The position numbers and the translations under genes are program-made. Of a stretch of DNA of 34,630 bases, positions 1 through 14,100 are shown in pieces; positions within the stretch are counted from its first letter, which is position 1; the number at the start of each line of letters is the position of its first letter. Under the pieces are notes generated by a model. It saw nothing but the letters and a program-made list of their open reading frames with translations, did no database searches and was not told the origin of the DNA. The stretch covers positions 1 to 34,630 of IMG/VR virus record IMGVR_UViG_3300044701_003689, one strand, 5' to 3'. Source of the stretch: a virus.

Positions 1-212
1 TCTTTGAGAACATAGATGAAATTTCTGCATCGATCATCAAAGATGAAATTGAAAATACTATTAGAAATTATGAACCTAGAGTAAATTTAATTGATGTAGT
101 TGTCGCACCAAACTACGACAATGGTGAATTTAACGTTACTGTGAACTATCGTATTGTGGGAATTGATGTTCTTCCGCAACAATTATCATTTGCACTTCAG
201 CCAACACGATAA
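1..212 (+). CDS. gp25: Baseplate wedge subunit gp25, C-terminal part
   Basis: Partial gene entering from the left edge. The reading frame is open from position 3, giving 69 codons before a TAA at 210-212. The visible part carries the gp25 (lysozyme-like fold wedge protein) C-terminal signature: a helix ending in YEPRV, then beta strands (LIDVVVAP, FNVTVNYRI). In T4, gp25 is a 132-residue wedge protein joining gp6 and gp53 near the sheath; it is structural, not an active lysozyme. Roughly the last half of the protein is present. The stop is followed directly by the gp6 ATG with no gap, so the two are probably co-transcribed and translationally coupled. The start and promoter lie outside the window. 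Confidence 0.9.
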   Translation, partial: FENIDEISASIIKDEIENTIRNYEPRVNLIDVVVAPNYDNGEFNVTVNYRIVGIDVLPQQLSFALQPTR

Positions 213-2129
213 ATGGCATTAGTAAACTTTACAAATTTAGATTTTGATCAAATTAAAACTTCGATAAGAGATTATCTTAGATCGAATTCAAATTTTACTG
301 ACTATGATTTTGAAGGATCTAATCTTTCAACTTTAATTGATGTTTTAGCATACAATACATACATTTCCTCATATAATGCTAATATGATTAGCAATGAGGT
401 GTTTATTGATAGTGCAACATTGAGAGAAAATGTTGTTTCACTAGCAAGAAATATTGGATATGTACCAAGGTCAAGAACTGCAGCAAAAGCATCTATTTCC
501 TTTTTTGTAGACACGACAAATTTTTCAACAAATCCACTTACATTAACTATAAAAAAAGGTGTTGTCTGCACCTCTTCAAGTACTTTTGGATCTGAAAGTT
601 ATACTTTTGCAATTCCTGCTGATATAACAGTTCCTGTTGTAAACGGAATTGCATTTTTTGAGGATGTTGAGATTTATGAAGGAACTTTTTTAACAACTAA
701 CTTTATAGTTGAATCAGAAAATCCAGCACCACCACAAAGATATATTCTAGAAAATGCAAATATAGATACTTCAACAATTAGGGTGTCGGTTAGGGATACA
801 CAAGCAAGTACATATTCGAAAAAATTTATTCTTTCTGATAACTTATTTTCAGTTACATCAACATCTAGAGTATTCTTTTTACAAGAGATTGAAGATCAAA
901 GATACGAATTAATCTTTGGTGATGGTATATTTGGAGAGAAACTAAAATCTTTAAACTACATTGATGTTTCTTATATTATTACTAATGGAGAAAGTGGCAA
1001 CAGAGTTTCTTCATTTTCTTTTAATGGTAGAATATTAGATAACAATAATAATACTGTTACTACTGGTATTTCTTTAATAACAACAAATACTTCCTCACAG
1101 GGAGGAAAACAAATTGAATCTATAGATTCAATCAAAAAGTATGCACCAAGAATTTATGCCGCACAAAATCGCGCTGTAACTGCATCTGATTATGAATCAT
1201 TAATTCCAAAAATATACCCAGAAACTCAATCAGTATCTGTATTTGGTGGAGAGGATTTAGATCCTCCACAATATGGAAAAGTCTTCATTACAATTAAACC
1301 ATTTAATGGACCATTTATTTCAAATTCAATCAAAGATAATTTAAAAAACGAACTTAAAAAGTATAGTGTTGCTGGAATAGTTCCAGAAATTCTTGATTTA
1401 AAATATCTTTATGTTGAAGTGGATACAACTGCATATTATAATTCAAATTTAGCTCCAAGTTCAGATTATGTAAAAAGTATAATAAGCAATAATATCAATA
1501 CATATGTAAGTTCTACAGAATTAAATAAGTACGGAGCAAGATTTAAGTATAGTAAGTTTCAAAAAATAGTTGATGATAGCCATGAGTCAATTACATCTAA
1601 TATTACAAAAGTTCAAATTAGAAGAGATTTAAGAGTTGCTTTAAATCAATTTGCTAACTATGAAATTTGTTTTGGCAATGCTTTTCACATTAAAAACACA
1701 AATGGATATAATATTAAAACCTCTGGGTTTGTGGTGGATGGAATTGCAGAGACTGTTTATATTGGCGATGTACCAAATTCAGATGGAAAAACTGGAACAA
1801 TATTTTTATTTTCCAATCCAGATATTCCACAACCGACAGTTAAAAGAAACTCTGTAGGAACTATTGATTATGAAAAAGGTGAAATTTTATTAAATCCAAT
1901 TAATGTATTATCAACCTCCAAAACTTCTGGTGGAGAACCAATTATTGAAATTGCAGCAGTTCCAGTTTCTAATGATGTTCTTGGAAAACAAGATCTTTAT
2001 TTGCAACTAGATATTAATAGAAGTATTTTAAATATGAAAACTGATGATATTTCTTCTGGAGCAAATGTTTCCGCATCACTATATGATGTTACTACAAGTT
2101 ACACAAACGGCAGTCGCATAAGACAATAA
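213..2129 (+). CDS. gp6: Baseplate wedge subunit gp6
   Basis: 638 residues, close to T4 gp6 (about 660). The N-terminus (LDFDQIKTSIRDYL, then DVLAYNTYISSYNANMISNE and LRENVVSLARNIGYVPRS) is the characteristic opening of gp6 and of the related J-like wedge proteins. The middle has the SYIITNGESGNRV strand region and an APRIYAAQNRAVTASDYESLIPKIYP segment, also typical of the J-like family. gp6 dimers form the inner ring that links the wedges. The ATG immediately follows the gp25 stop, and only 4 nt separate its stop from the next gene. No clear Shine-Dalgarno precedes it, so translation probably depends on coupling to gp25. Confidence 0.95.
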   Translation: MALVNFTNLDFDQIKTSIRDYLRSNSNFTDYDFEGSNLSTLIDVLAYNTYISSYNANMISNEVFIDSATLRENVVSLARNIGYVPRSRTAAKASISFFVDTTNFSTNPLTLTIKKGVVCTSSSTFGSESYTFAIPADITVPVVNGIAFFEDVEIYEGTFLTTNFIVESENPAPPQRYILENANIDTSTIRVSVRDTQASTYSKKFILSDNLFSVTSTSRVFFLQEIEDQRYELIFGDGIFGEKLKSLNYIDVSYIITNGESGNRVSSFSFNGRILDNNNNTVTTGISLITTNTSSQGGKQIESIDSIKKYAPRIYAAQNRAVTASDYESLIPKIYPETQSVSVFGGEDLDPPQYGKVFITIKPFNGPFISNSIKDNLKNELKKYSVAGIVPEILDLKYLYVEVDTTAYYNSNLAPSSDYVKSIISNNINTYVSSTELNKYGARFKYSKFQKIVDDSHESITSNITKVQIRRDLRVALNQFANYEICFGNAFHIKNTNGYNIKTSGFVVDGIAETVYIGDVPNSDGKTGTIFLFSNPDIPQPTVKRNSVGTIDYEKGEILLNPINVLSTSKTSGGEPIIEIAAVPVSNDVLGKQDLYLQLDINRSILNMKTDDISSGANVSASLYDVTTSYTNGSRIRQ

Positions 2130-2133
2130 AGAC

Positions 2134-5100
2134 ATGGCAGATACAAGAGTCAAAATTAGTTCAGTTGTTGAGAATCAACTTCCAATTTTTGTCAAGGAAG
2201 AGTTTCCATTAGTCAGTGAATTTTTATCGGAATATTATAATTCACTAGAAAATCCTGGTGGAATTTTAGATATTCTTCAAAATATTGACCAATATCTAAA
2301 ATTAGAACAACTTACTAATCTTGTTGATTCGACAGTCACTACTTCAAATGTCACTTTTAGTGATGATACAATTAATGTATCATCAACACTTGGATTTCCT
2401 GAATCATATGGATTGTTAATGATCGGATCGGAAATCATTACATATACTTCCAAAACAAATACTACATTTGATGGATGTGTAAGAGGATTTAGTGGAGTTA
2501 CCTCTTATCAAGATCCATCAAAGACAGATCATTTAGTATTTTCATCTTCAAATGTTGAAGAACACTTAAATGGGTCTTTAGTATCCAATTTGAGTATTAC
2601 GTTTTTAAAAGAATTTTTTAGAAAAGTAAAGAATCAGTTTGCGCCTGGATTTGGTGAAAGGGAATTATATTCAAATATAAACCAAAATTTATTCATTAAG
2701 CAATCAAAAGACTTTTACTCAACAAAAGGAACAGATCAATCATTTGAAATTCTTTTCAGGGCTTTATATGGAGAAGATGTTGAAGTAATTAAACCTAGAG
2801 ATTATCTTTTTATTCCATCAAATGCCCAATATCGTGTTAGTAGAGATTTAGTTGTTGATGCTTTGGAGGGAAATCCACTTGAGTTAAACAATAGAACTTT
2901 ATATCAAGATCAGGACTCTAATTTTTCAAAAGCATATGGATCTATTAATAATGTAGAAAAAATTATAAGGGATAATAAAGAATATTATGTAATAAGTTTA
3001 GATTATGATTACAATAAAGATATTATTGTAGATGGATCAATATTTGGATCCTTTTCAATTCACCCTCAAACAAAACTCATAACAACTGCTGAAATAGGTA
3101 GCACAGTTATTGATGTTGATTCGACTGTTGGATTTCCAAAATCGGGATCATTAATTGCCGATCTTGATAATGGAACTTCTACTACTATTACATATACTTC
3201 AAAATCATATACTCAATTTTATGGATGTTCCGGAATTGATCAAAATTTAATTTCTGGACAAAATTTAAGAATTAATTCTTATGCTTATGGTTATTCTGGA
3301 ATTGGTACGGAAAATGTAGTAAAAGTTAGAATTACTGGAGTTCTTTCTGATCTAGAAATTCCACCAGATACAAAATATTACACTGATGGCAATAAAATTC
3401 AATTAAAAACTCTTGGAAAAGATATTGAGGATGTTAGAGCAAATAATTGGATTTTCAATATTGCAACAACTTATTACATTGATACATTAACCATTGTTGA
3501 TTCATCAAATTTTTCGTACAGAATTACTACATTTGATAATCATAATTTGTTTGTTGGGGATATTATTAAGTTATTTTTTACTGATAGTATTGAAGTAAAT
3601 TCTTCGGTTTCTGAAATTTTAAATGAAAAATCCTTTATAATTACCGGTCAAGGTCAATTAAATGTTTCCAGAAAAGATAAGTTTCAAAAATTAATTAAAA
3701 AATCTAATTTTTTAAATTTTCCTTCGTCTAGCATATACAGCACTGATGTTCAAAACACATATCAAGATCAAAATGGATCTTTTTATGTGACATCATCATC
3801 TTTACCAAGTTATTTAAATGAGTCATTAACAGTTAAGAATAAATCTGTAACTTTTTCTGGTACATTTATTGGAACTGATTTAATTGTAGGAAATCACGGA
3901 TTTTATACTGGAGATGCTATATCATATATTCCAGTATCATCCACAAATACTCTAGGTATTCAAGACGGTATTTATTTTGTAAAGAGAGTAAATTCTACCA
4001 CCATAAAACTTGCAAGAAGTAGGTCAAATCTTTATAATGGAAATTATATTTCTTTTAATTCTACAGTAACAAACAATCAAATTACTTTAAGCGAATTTGC
4101 TGACCAATCTTTAGATAATCAAAAATTAATAAGGAATATTTCACAACCACAAAGTATTGAGAATCCAGAAAATACATCTTCCGGTCCAATTGGAATTTTA
4201 GTTAATGGTGTTGAAATTTTAAATTACAAATCAAAAGATAAAATTTTCTATGGGCCTTTAGAAGAAATTAATGTATTATCTCCAGGATCAAATTATGATG
4301 TAATAAATCCACCAATACTTTCAATTTCAGATCCTGTTGGAACTGGAGCTATTGCGTATTGTGAAGTAGAGGGTCAATTTGATGAAATTCAAGTAGTTGA
4401 TGGTGGTTTTGATTATATTTCAGAACCTACTATTACAATTACTGGTGGAAATGGGTCTGGAGCAAAAGCAAAAGCGCAACTTTTTGAATTTGAACACTCT
4501 GTTATTTTTAATGCAATTCAATCAGCAGGTCAAGTTAATTTAGTAGATAATATAATTGGATTTTCTTCTCACCATAAATTTAGAGATGGAGAAAAAGTTG
4601 TTTATAAACCTGATGGGCAGCAAGCAGTTGGTGGATTAACTACAGATTCGGTTTATTATGCATCTGTTCAAGACGCATTTAACGTAAAATTACATAAAAC
4701 TTACAGTGATGCAATCGCTGGTATTGGTACACTTGATTTGTCTTCATATGGAGTTGGTAGTCAAAGAATTTTATCTTTCAATTTGAAGAAAAAAATCTCT
4801 TCAATTACACTTTATGATAATGGAAGTGGATATAAAAATAGAAAAATTTCAGTATCAAGTACTGCGGTTGATAATATTTCAGATGTTATTACTGCAAAAA
4901 ATCATAGATATTCTACTGGAGATATTATTCAATATTCAACTACAGGAACTGAGATTGGAGGATTATCTTCTGGACAATTATATTATGTAACATCTCTTGA
5001 TGACAATTCTTTTAAATTGTCTAATGTAGGATCTTCAACAACTATAGGAATTGGATCTGCAATTGTTGGAATCTCTACAGTTTCTGATTTTTACTTTAAA

Positions 5101-8100
5101 ACAAATCAATATGTAGATATTATTTCTTCTGGTAGTGGCCAGCACATTTTTAATTACCCACCAATCAATGTTACTATTGAGGGTGTGATTGGCGTATCTA
5201 CAAAAACTGATCAAAATTTTAATGCAATACTGCAACCGATAGTTAGAGGAGAAATTAAGTCGGTATTTGTAGAATCTGGAGGATCTGATTATGGATCAGA
5301 AGAAATTATAAACTATAACAGACAACCTACATTTTTATCTCAAAGTGGAGAAGGTGCTGAGGTTATTCCTATCATTTCTGATGGAAAAATTGTTGAGGTT
5401 TTAGTCACAAATCCAGGTTCTGGATATAATTCCCCACCATCATTTGTAATATCTGGTGCAGGAATTGGTGCAAAATTAACTCCTATTATTTCAAATGGAA
5501 CTCTTTCTAAAGTAAATGTAGTTTATGGAGGTCAAAATTACGAATCCAAAAAAACTACAATTACAGTTGTTTCATCTGGTTCTGGAGCAGAATTTCAATC
5601 TATTGCGTTACCGTGGACAATTAATCTAGTAGAAAGAAATATTCAAAGTAATCAGATTACTGATGATGATGGAATTATTGATAGTGGTATTAATTCTAAT
5701 TATGGATTGCAATATACACATTTATACGCACCAAGAAAATTAAGACAGACGGTTCTTTCTAAGAAGATAGTAAACGGACAAAATGTATATTCTCCAGATC
5801 TAAAATTCATTAACAATAGAGAAGTCACATCAGATTCTCACTCCCCAATTATTGGATGGGCATATGATGGAAATCCAATATATGGCCCATATGGATATGA
5901 GACTATACGGGGTGGAAATATAAAAGCACTAGAATCTGGATTTTCTATTTCATCAAAAGAAAATAGACCATCTACTTCCGTTTATCCTTTAGGATTTTTC
6001 ATTGAGGATTATTCTTATCAGGGAACTGGAGATCTTGACGAGCATAATGGAAGATTTTGTATAACTCCAGAATTTCCTAACGGTGTTTATGCATATTTTT
6101 CAACCATTAATGGATTTAGTATTGAATCATCTGGTATATTCAAAAATTACAGAAAACCAACTTTTCCATATTTCATAGGAAACACCTTTAAGTCAAAATT
6201 AAATGAATATAATATTTCCACCAAATCAAATCAAGATGATGTTGATTTAAATACTACATCGTTCTTCAGAAATATAAAACCATACAATTTACTTAATTCA
6301 AATAGTGAATATAATTTTTTAATAGAACCAAATAAAATTAGAAAACAGAGTTCACTGATTACAAATACAAAATCAGGAAATGTTGATTTTATTGGAATTA
6401 AAACTGGTGGATTTGATTATCAAGTAAAAGACAGAGTTATTTTTGATAATTCAAATTCTAATGGACAAGGAGTATCTGCAGAAGTTGGAGCAGTAAAGGG
6501 GAAAAATGTAAATCAAATTAGTGTTAATACTATCACAATAGATGGAGTAGAATTTGTTCCATCACCAAGTCAAAATAATTTTATTGCATTTGCAAATTCT
6601 CCTCATAATCTTTTAAATTTAGATACAATTAGTATAACTGGAATTAATACAATTTCATCTAATTTAGAAGGATCTTATAGTATTGGTGTAAGGAGTGATG
6701 CGTTTAGTGTCCTCACTGGAATAGGTACAACAGGGGTAACTGGAATTGTTACTTACTTCAATGTTGCCGGAAAATTAACTTACCCAACAATTAGAGAAAA
6801 TGATATTTTACAAATTCATTCTGAAGAAGTAAAAGTTTTAAACATTGATACTAAATCTTCTAGAATAAGAGTTTTAAGGGAACAAAATGGATCTGTAGGT
6901 TCTTCTCATACGGCATCGACGATTCTTTATGAAAGACCCAGAAAATTTTATTTTACATCAAACTCAAATTCAGCAGTATTTCCGTCTAATTTTAATAGAG
7001 AACTTTATTTTAATCCAATAGAATCAATTGGAATTGGAACATCTTATGGTGTTGGTATTGGAGTAACTTTAGTATTTTCAAATCCAGGAGCCGGAAGTTC
7101 TTCTATTTTTATTCCAACAAGATCAATATACCTCCCAAATCACAATCTTAATACTGGCGACCAATTGATTTATTCATCAAATGGTGGAACGGCAGTATCA
7201 GTTTCTACAGATGGACTTTCAAATTTTCAACTTACGAATAATCAAATTGTTTATACTGCAAAAATTGACGACAATTTAATTGGCATTTCAACATATAAAG
7301 TTGGTCTTGGATCTACAGGATCTTTTGTTGGAATTAATAGTTCTATTAGCACAAATATTTTATATTTTACAAATATTGGAGTTGGAGAAATCCATAGTTT
7401 TACTACAAATTATGGAAATACAATTAATGGTCAGGTAAATAAAAATTTAGTTACTGTTTCCACAGCATCAACTCACGGATTAAATGTTGGGGATAAGGTT
7501 TCTGTAGATTGTTTGTCTGGTATTTCTACGACATATACAATTAAGTATGATGATTATAATAGAAGACTAATAGTAAATCCAAAAACTTTTATGTCAGGTG
7601 ATGTTGATACATCTAATGATACTATCCAAATTAATTCACACGGATATTTCACTGGTCAAAAAGTCATTTACACGTCATCAACCCCTATGGTGGGTTTGGA
7701 AAATGAGGGTATTTATTATATAATAAAAATTAGCAATGATAAGTTTAAATTAGCAAAAACATATTATGATTCTACGTCAAATAATCCAAAGAATATAGAC
7801 ATTACAAGTACCTCAAACGGAACTTTATCACCAGTAAATCCACAGATCGTCGCAACTAAAAATCAAGAGGTAATCTTTGATTTATCAGATAGTTCTCTAT
7901 CGTATGTGAAAAATTTTAATAGTTATTCCGCATTTAAATTTAATTTATACGTCGATTCTTTATTTGATACTGAATTTGAATCACAAATTGATACAAACGT
8001 ATTTTACGTTACAAGAAATGGAAGGATTGGTATAGACACTAATGCTACTGTAACTTTACGGTTATCAACTGATATTCCGGAAAATTTATACTATAAATTA

Positions 8101-11100
8101 ATTCCAGTAGACTATGATAAAAATGACCAAACAAAATTAGAAATTATAGTTGATTCTGAAAATATTGTAGATAACAATAAGTTAGTAGTAACTGATAGTG
8201 TTTATAGTGGAGACCATTTGGTATCTGGCATAACAACCAATACTTTTACATATAACGTAGTAAAAAAACCAGAAAGATCTTCTTATATTTCTTCTGAGGC
8301 ATCTCTATCTTATGTAACAAATTCTTTAACTTCTTTTGGTGAAATTGCTGATATTAATGTTATTTTTGGAGGAAGATCATATAAAACTCTTCCCCAAATT
8401 ATTGGAGTAAATTCTTATCTAGGATATGGTGCAGTTTTAGAAGTATCAAGTTCCAATATTGGAAATATTTTTTCTACAGAGATTAAAGACATTGGATTTG
8501 AGTATTCTTCGGACAATACTTTAAGGCCTACTGCACAGATTCCACAAATATTAGAGTTAACATCTCTTTCTTCATTCGAAAGAATAGGAATTTCTTCTAT
8601 TGGAAAAAATTATACTATTGCTCCAGATTTAGTTGTTATTGATAGTATTACTAATAAGGTAATAAATGATGTTAATTTGACATATGATCTAGAAGACAAT
8701 AAAGTTACTATTTTAAAAAATACAAATGGAATTAATAATGCAATACCAACTATCATTCCAATAAACAATTCAAATGGAATTGGTATTAATTCTATAGCAT
8801 TTAATACCAACACTAAAGAAGTTACCGTTGGATTAGCAGTTAGTTATAGTTCCATTTTAGACTATCCATTTGCTGTTGGAGATAAAGTGCTTGTTGAAAA
8901 CACAAGCGTTGGGGTAACAACTACTTTAAGAGGATATAATTCATCTTCTTATGAATATGCATTGTTTACATTGACATCAGTAGACCCAAATATTGGGGGG
9001 GCAAATGGAACTGTAACTTACACTCTTGAAAATTATTTACAATCAGGGGAAAATCCAGGTACATTTAATCCAACATATTCTTCTGGAAAAATAACACCAC
9101 AAAAATTCTTTCCAATTTTTGATATTACTTTGAAAAAAAATCAATTTTTAATTGATGAGGTGATATCTACTTCAAATTCTAGTGGAATTGTAGAATCATA
9201 TGATTCTCTGAACGATAGGTTAATAGTATCATCTGCAGATACTTTTAAGGACAACGATTTAATCCTTGGTTCTTCTTCCAATTCGTATGCAATAATTAAC
9301 TCTATTCTAAGTTATAATGCATCTTATAATGTCTCTTCCTCATCAATCGTCAAAAAGGGGTGGAAAGTAGAATCTGGATTTTTAAATAATAACTTCCAAA
9401 GGCTTCATGATAGTGATTATTATCAATATTTTTCATACTCTTTAAAATCAAAAATAGAATATGAAGATTGGAAAGACGCTGTAAGTAGTATGAATCATAC
9501 TGCTGGATTTAAAAAGTTTTCTGATTTAATCGTCGAATCAAGTGAATTGCAATTTTCTGGAATATCCACAGAACAAAATTCTGGAGATTTTACAGGTAAC
9601 GTTGATCTAATTTCAGTAATTAAATTAAATTGTATAAATGATTTTGACCTAGCTACAGAAAAAACTTTAGGTATTGATTCGAATATTATTTCAGATAAGA
9701 TAATATTTAAGTCAGCCACAATACAAGATTACTTCGAATCTATTGGAAACCGCGTATTAAGTATTGATAATATTAGTAATCAGTTTAATAGTAACCCAAG
9801 ATCTTCACAATATAGTTCTGTTGATCTATTTGATCTAACTTCAGCAAGATCTAAAAAATATATAACATATGTTGCAGATAAAAGATTTACATCAGAAAGA
9901 CAAATTCTTCTTGTAACTTTATTGCATAATGATCTTTACGGATTCTTAAATCAATATGGTAGAGTCGAAACACAAAATGATCTCGGATCTTTTGACTTCA
10001 ATATTTCTGGTTCTGAGGGACAACTTCTGTTCTATCCAACAAAATATGAATTTAATGATTATGATGTAAACTTATTTTCATATGATATAAGAGATACAAT
10101 TTCGGGAATTGGAACCTTAGATTTAGGTGATTCTGTAAAAATTTCTAGTGCTACTAAGACCATCCCTGTAGGATTTAGTACTACAACAACTTTAGTTGGG
10201 ATTGCATCAACGTATAGAACATCTAAACTTTTAGTTCAGTATGTTGCTGCAGATAACTCTTATTATGAATATGACGAATTAACCGTTATTCACGATGGTT
10301 CTAACGTTGATCTTTTAGAATATGGTCAAATATCAACCGACGTATTGGTATCACTAGGTTCACCTGGAATAGGAACTTATAATGCTTACTTATCCGGTTC
10401 AAATATAAACATTGATTTTACACCTAATGTTGGTTTAGGAGTTACTTATTATACAAATATACTTCAAGTTTCTATAGCAAATACTTCTTCTAGTGGAGTA
10501 TCTACATCAAATTTGAATACGGGAAGTGTAGAATCTAGAATTACGTCAATTGGATCTAGTACTTCTCCAATAGCAAATGTTATATCAGAGTATTCCAATT
10601 TAGTGTATTCGTGTGCTTATTATATTGTAAGTTTAGAAGATACTACAAATAATCAATATCAAGTATCGGAAATTGTTGTTGTAGATGATGGCAGTACAGC
10701 ATCTTTAACTGAATTTGGAATTGTTCAAACTAAGTCTAATATTGGTAATTTTGATGTCACAATATCTGGAGGAAAAACTCAACTTACATTCACACCAATA
10801 TCAAATGCTAATGTTCAAATAAGAGTTTTCCAAAATGCACTAAGGATCATTGATACAGAAAATCCAACCACCTCAATAGATCTAACAAATGCAGCAATTA
10901 AATCTGGTTATGGGACTTATAGAGGCACATTTTTTGACGTAAAGAGATCTTTTGATTTAAATCACAAACAACTTCCAATTTTCCAAAGATATTTTGTTGG
11001 AAGTGCTTCTAGTGTAGTCAACACAACAAATAATTTGATAAAAATTCCAAATCACTTCTTTGTTACCGGAGAAGAATTGGTTTATAGTTATGATGGAGTA

Positions 11101-14100
11101 GATACAACCCAAGCTATTGGAATTGCAACAACATCTATTGTTGGTGTTGGAACAACAAACAAACTCCCAACAAATGTTTATGCTATTAAAATTGACGAAT
11201 CTAATATTCAACTTGCATCTTCTGCAGAAAATGCACTCAAAACAGTGCCGATACCTATTACCATCTCTTCAGTTGGAATAGGAACACGACACTCATTTAC
11301 ATCGAAAAAGCAAAATTCCAGAGTTTTAATTAGTATAGACAATGTAATACAGTCTCCAATTGTATCCACTTCAGTTACAACAACTCTTTCTAATCAAATT
11401 TCAATAGTTGACAATACAATTACAGTTTCTGGAATAACTTCATTTTTTGGCGGAGATTTAATAAAAATTAATAATGAAATAATGAAGATTGAGGTAGTTG
11501 GATTTGGAAGTACAAACATCTTCTTTGTAAAGAGACCTTGGATGGGTACTGGAATTTCTTCACACTCTAATGGATCTTTAGTTACAAAAATAACTGGAGA
11601 TTATAATATTGTCGATAATACATTAAATTTCATAACCGCACCTTATGGACCAGTTCCTATTGGAACAACTTCGGGAAGTCCAGATAATGTAGATTACATT
11701 GGAATCAGCACTTTTTCTACTTTTAGTGGAAGATCATTTATTAGATCTGGCGTTCCAAATACAAATGAAGATCCTTATACTAAAAATTATGTCTTTGATG
11801 ATATTTCATCAAACTTTACTGGATATTCCACTTCCTTTACTTTAAAATCAAATGGGGTAAATGTCACTGGAATTTCAACTGATAATTCTATAGTCATAAT
11901 CAATCAAATATTCCAAGGTCCACAAAGAATAAGTGGGCCAGTAAATATTTTAGGTGATTATACTCTTAGAGAAAACTCTGGAATCACTAGTATTCAATTT
12001 ACTGGATCAATTTCATCAACTTCATATGATGTAAATACCTCCAATGTTCCTCTTGGTGGAATGATTGTTTCTGTTGCCTCAACTGCAGGTCTTGGATATC
12101 AACCATTGGTTGCTGCTGGTGGAACTGCGATTATTTCTGGATTTGGTACAGTATCTGCAATTAGTATTGGTAATAGTGGATCAGGATATCGTTCAGGACT
12201 TCAGACTGTTAGAGTTGGAGTTCAGACTGAAGATCTTAATGACACCAATATTACATATATTGGTATTGCCTCAATTAGTGATGGGCGTATTGTAAGCATT
12301 GCCATTACAAACCCAGGAATTGGTTATACTTCCACCAATCCCCCACTTGTTATATTTGATTCTCCTCTAAGTTATTCTAATATTCCATTAGTTTATAGTT
12401 CATCTTCAGTTGCAGGATTTGGAAGTGGTGCAAAAATTAATATTGTTGTTGGGCAAGGTTCTAGTGTAATTGATTTTGAAATAACCAACATCGGATATGG
12501 ATATGGTCAAGGAGAAATACTAACAGTTGGTCTTGGTGGGACTGTTGGAATTCCAACTGATTCAACAATTCAATATAAAGAGTTTCAAATTACTGTTGAT
12601 AGAACATATTCAGATAGTTTTTGTGGATGGTCACTTGGAAATCTTTTGATTTTGGATCCAATTGATTCATTATTCGATGGTGTCACACTATCTTTTCCAA
12701 TTTCTGTAGATGGTCAACAAAAATCAATTAGATCTAGATCTGGATCCAATATTGACGTGCAAGAGACCTTATTGGTCTTTATAAATGATATTTTACAAGT
12801 TCCTGGGGAGGGATATGTATTTGATGGTGGAAGTTATATTAATTTTACAGAACCACCGAAGGAAGGAGATACCTCAAAAATTATTTTTTATCAAGGAACT
12901 TCTTCTGTTGATGTTCTTGATGTTGATATTTTAGAAACAATCAAAGTTGGAGATAAAATTAGATTAAATGATGATAATATCAGTTATAAGGAAAATGAAA
13001 GAATCGTTAACACTATTAATTCTATTGATAGTGTTAATACAAATCCATATGCAGGTCCTGGAATAACTGCGAATGAAACTTATGTTAGACCAGTAATTTG
13101 GTGCAAACAAACTGAGGATTTATTCATTAATGGAAAAGAAATAACTAAGGATAGAATTTGGCACGAACCATTAATTTATCCAAATACAAGAATAATACAA
13201 TCTGTAGGTGTTGCGTCAACGGTCATTTTTGTTGAAAGTGTAAAAACTTTCTTTGATAATGCTAAAGAAAATTTTACAAAACAGAATAAGATTAGAATAG
13301 TATCTCAAAAAAATGTTGTTGGAGCTTCTGCTAGTGCTGTTGTTTCTATTGCAGGAACAATTTCATCAGTATCTATTGTAAATGGTGGTATCGGATATAC
13401 CTTTGCACCGTCAATTGTTTTTGCAAATCCAGTTGGTCTTGGAATAACCCAAAGAGCGTCTGCAATTTCATCAATTACATCTGGAATTGTCACCTCAATT
13501 ACTGTAACCTCTCCAGGAACTGCATATACATCAACTAATCCTCCAGTCGTACTTATTGAAAATCCAAAAGTTTCTAATTATATTGAAGATATTTCATCTG
13601 TTACTTATGAGGGTGATTTTGGAATTATTTCTGGAATTTCAACGACATCAGTTGGAGTTGCGTCAACTGGAATTGTGTTTGATCTAGTAATTCCAAGCAA
13701 TTCCTTCTTAAGAGATTCTTCAATAGTAGGTACTGCAATAACTGTAAGTGGAATTAAGACCGATTATTATTTTGTAGTGTATAATTCTAATATTGGAAAT
13801 GGTGTTATTTCATTAAGACAAGATGGTTCGGTTGTTGGTATTGGATCTACTTTCTTAGATAACGTTTATTCAGTATCTGCAGTTTCAATTGCACAAACAA
13901 GTGTGGTTGGATTTGGAATTACTTATGTTGCAAAAGTAACAGTTAGTGTTGCAAATTATAATAATTTAATTGGAATTGGATATAGTAATTTCTTTGGTGA
14001 ATATAGTTGGGGTAAAATTTCTATTCCAATTAGAGATAATGCAAAAGATTTTGAATTCTATAATAATGGTTTAATTGGTGTTTCAACATCTCCAATTGTT

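Noticed and set aside
302-571. Open frame of 89 codons on the - strand inside gp6
   Set aside because: It is antisense to a well-conserved gp6 region, has no motif or start signal, and all real genes here lie on the + strand.
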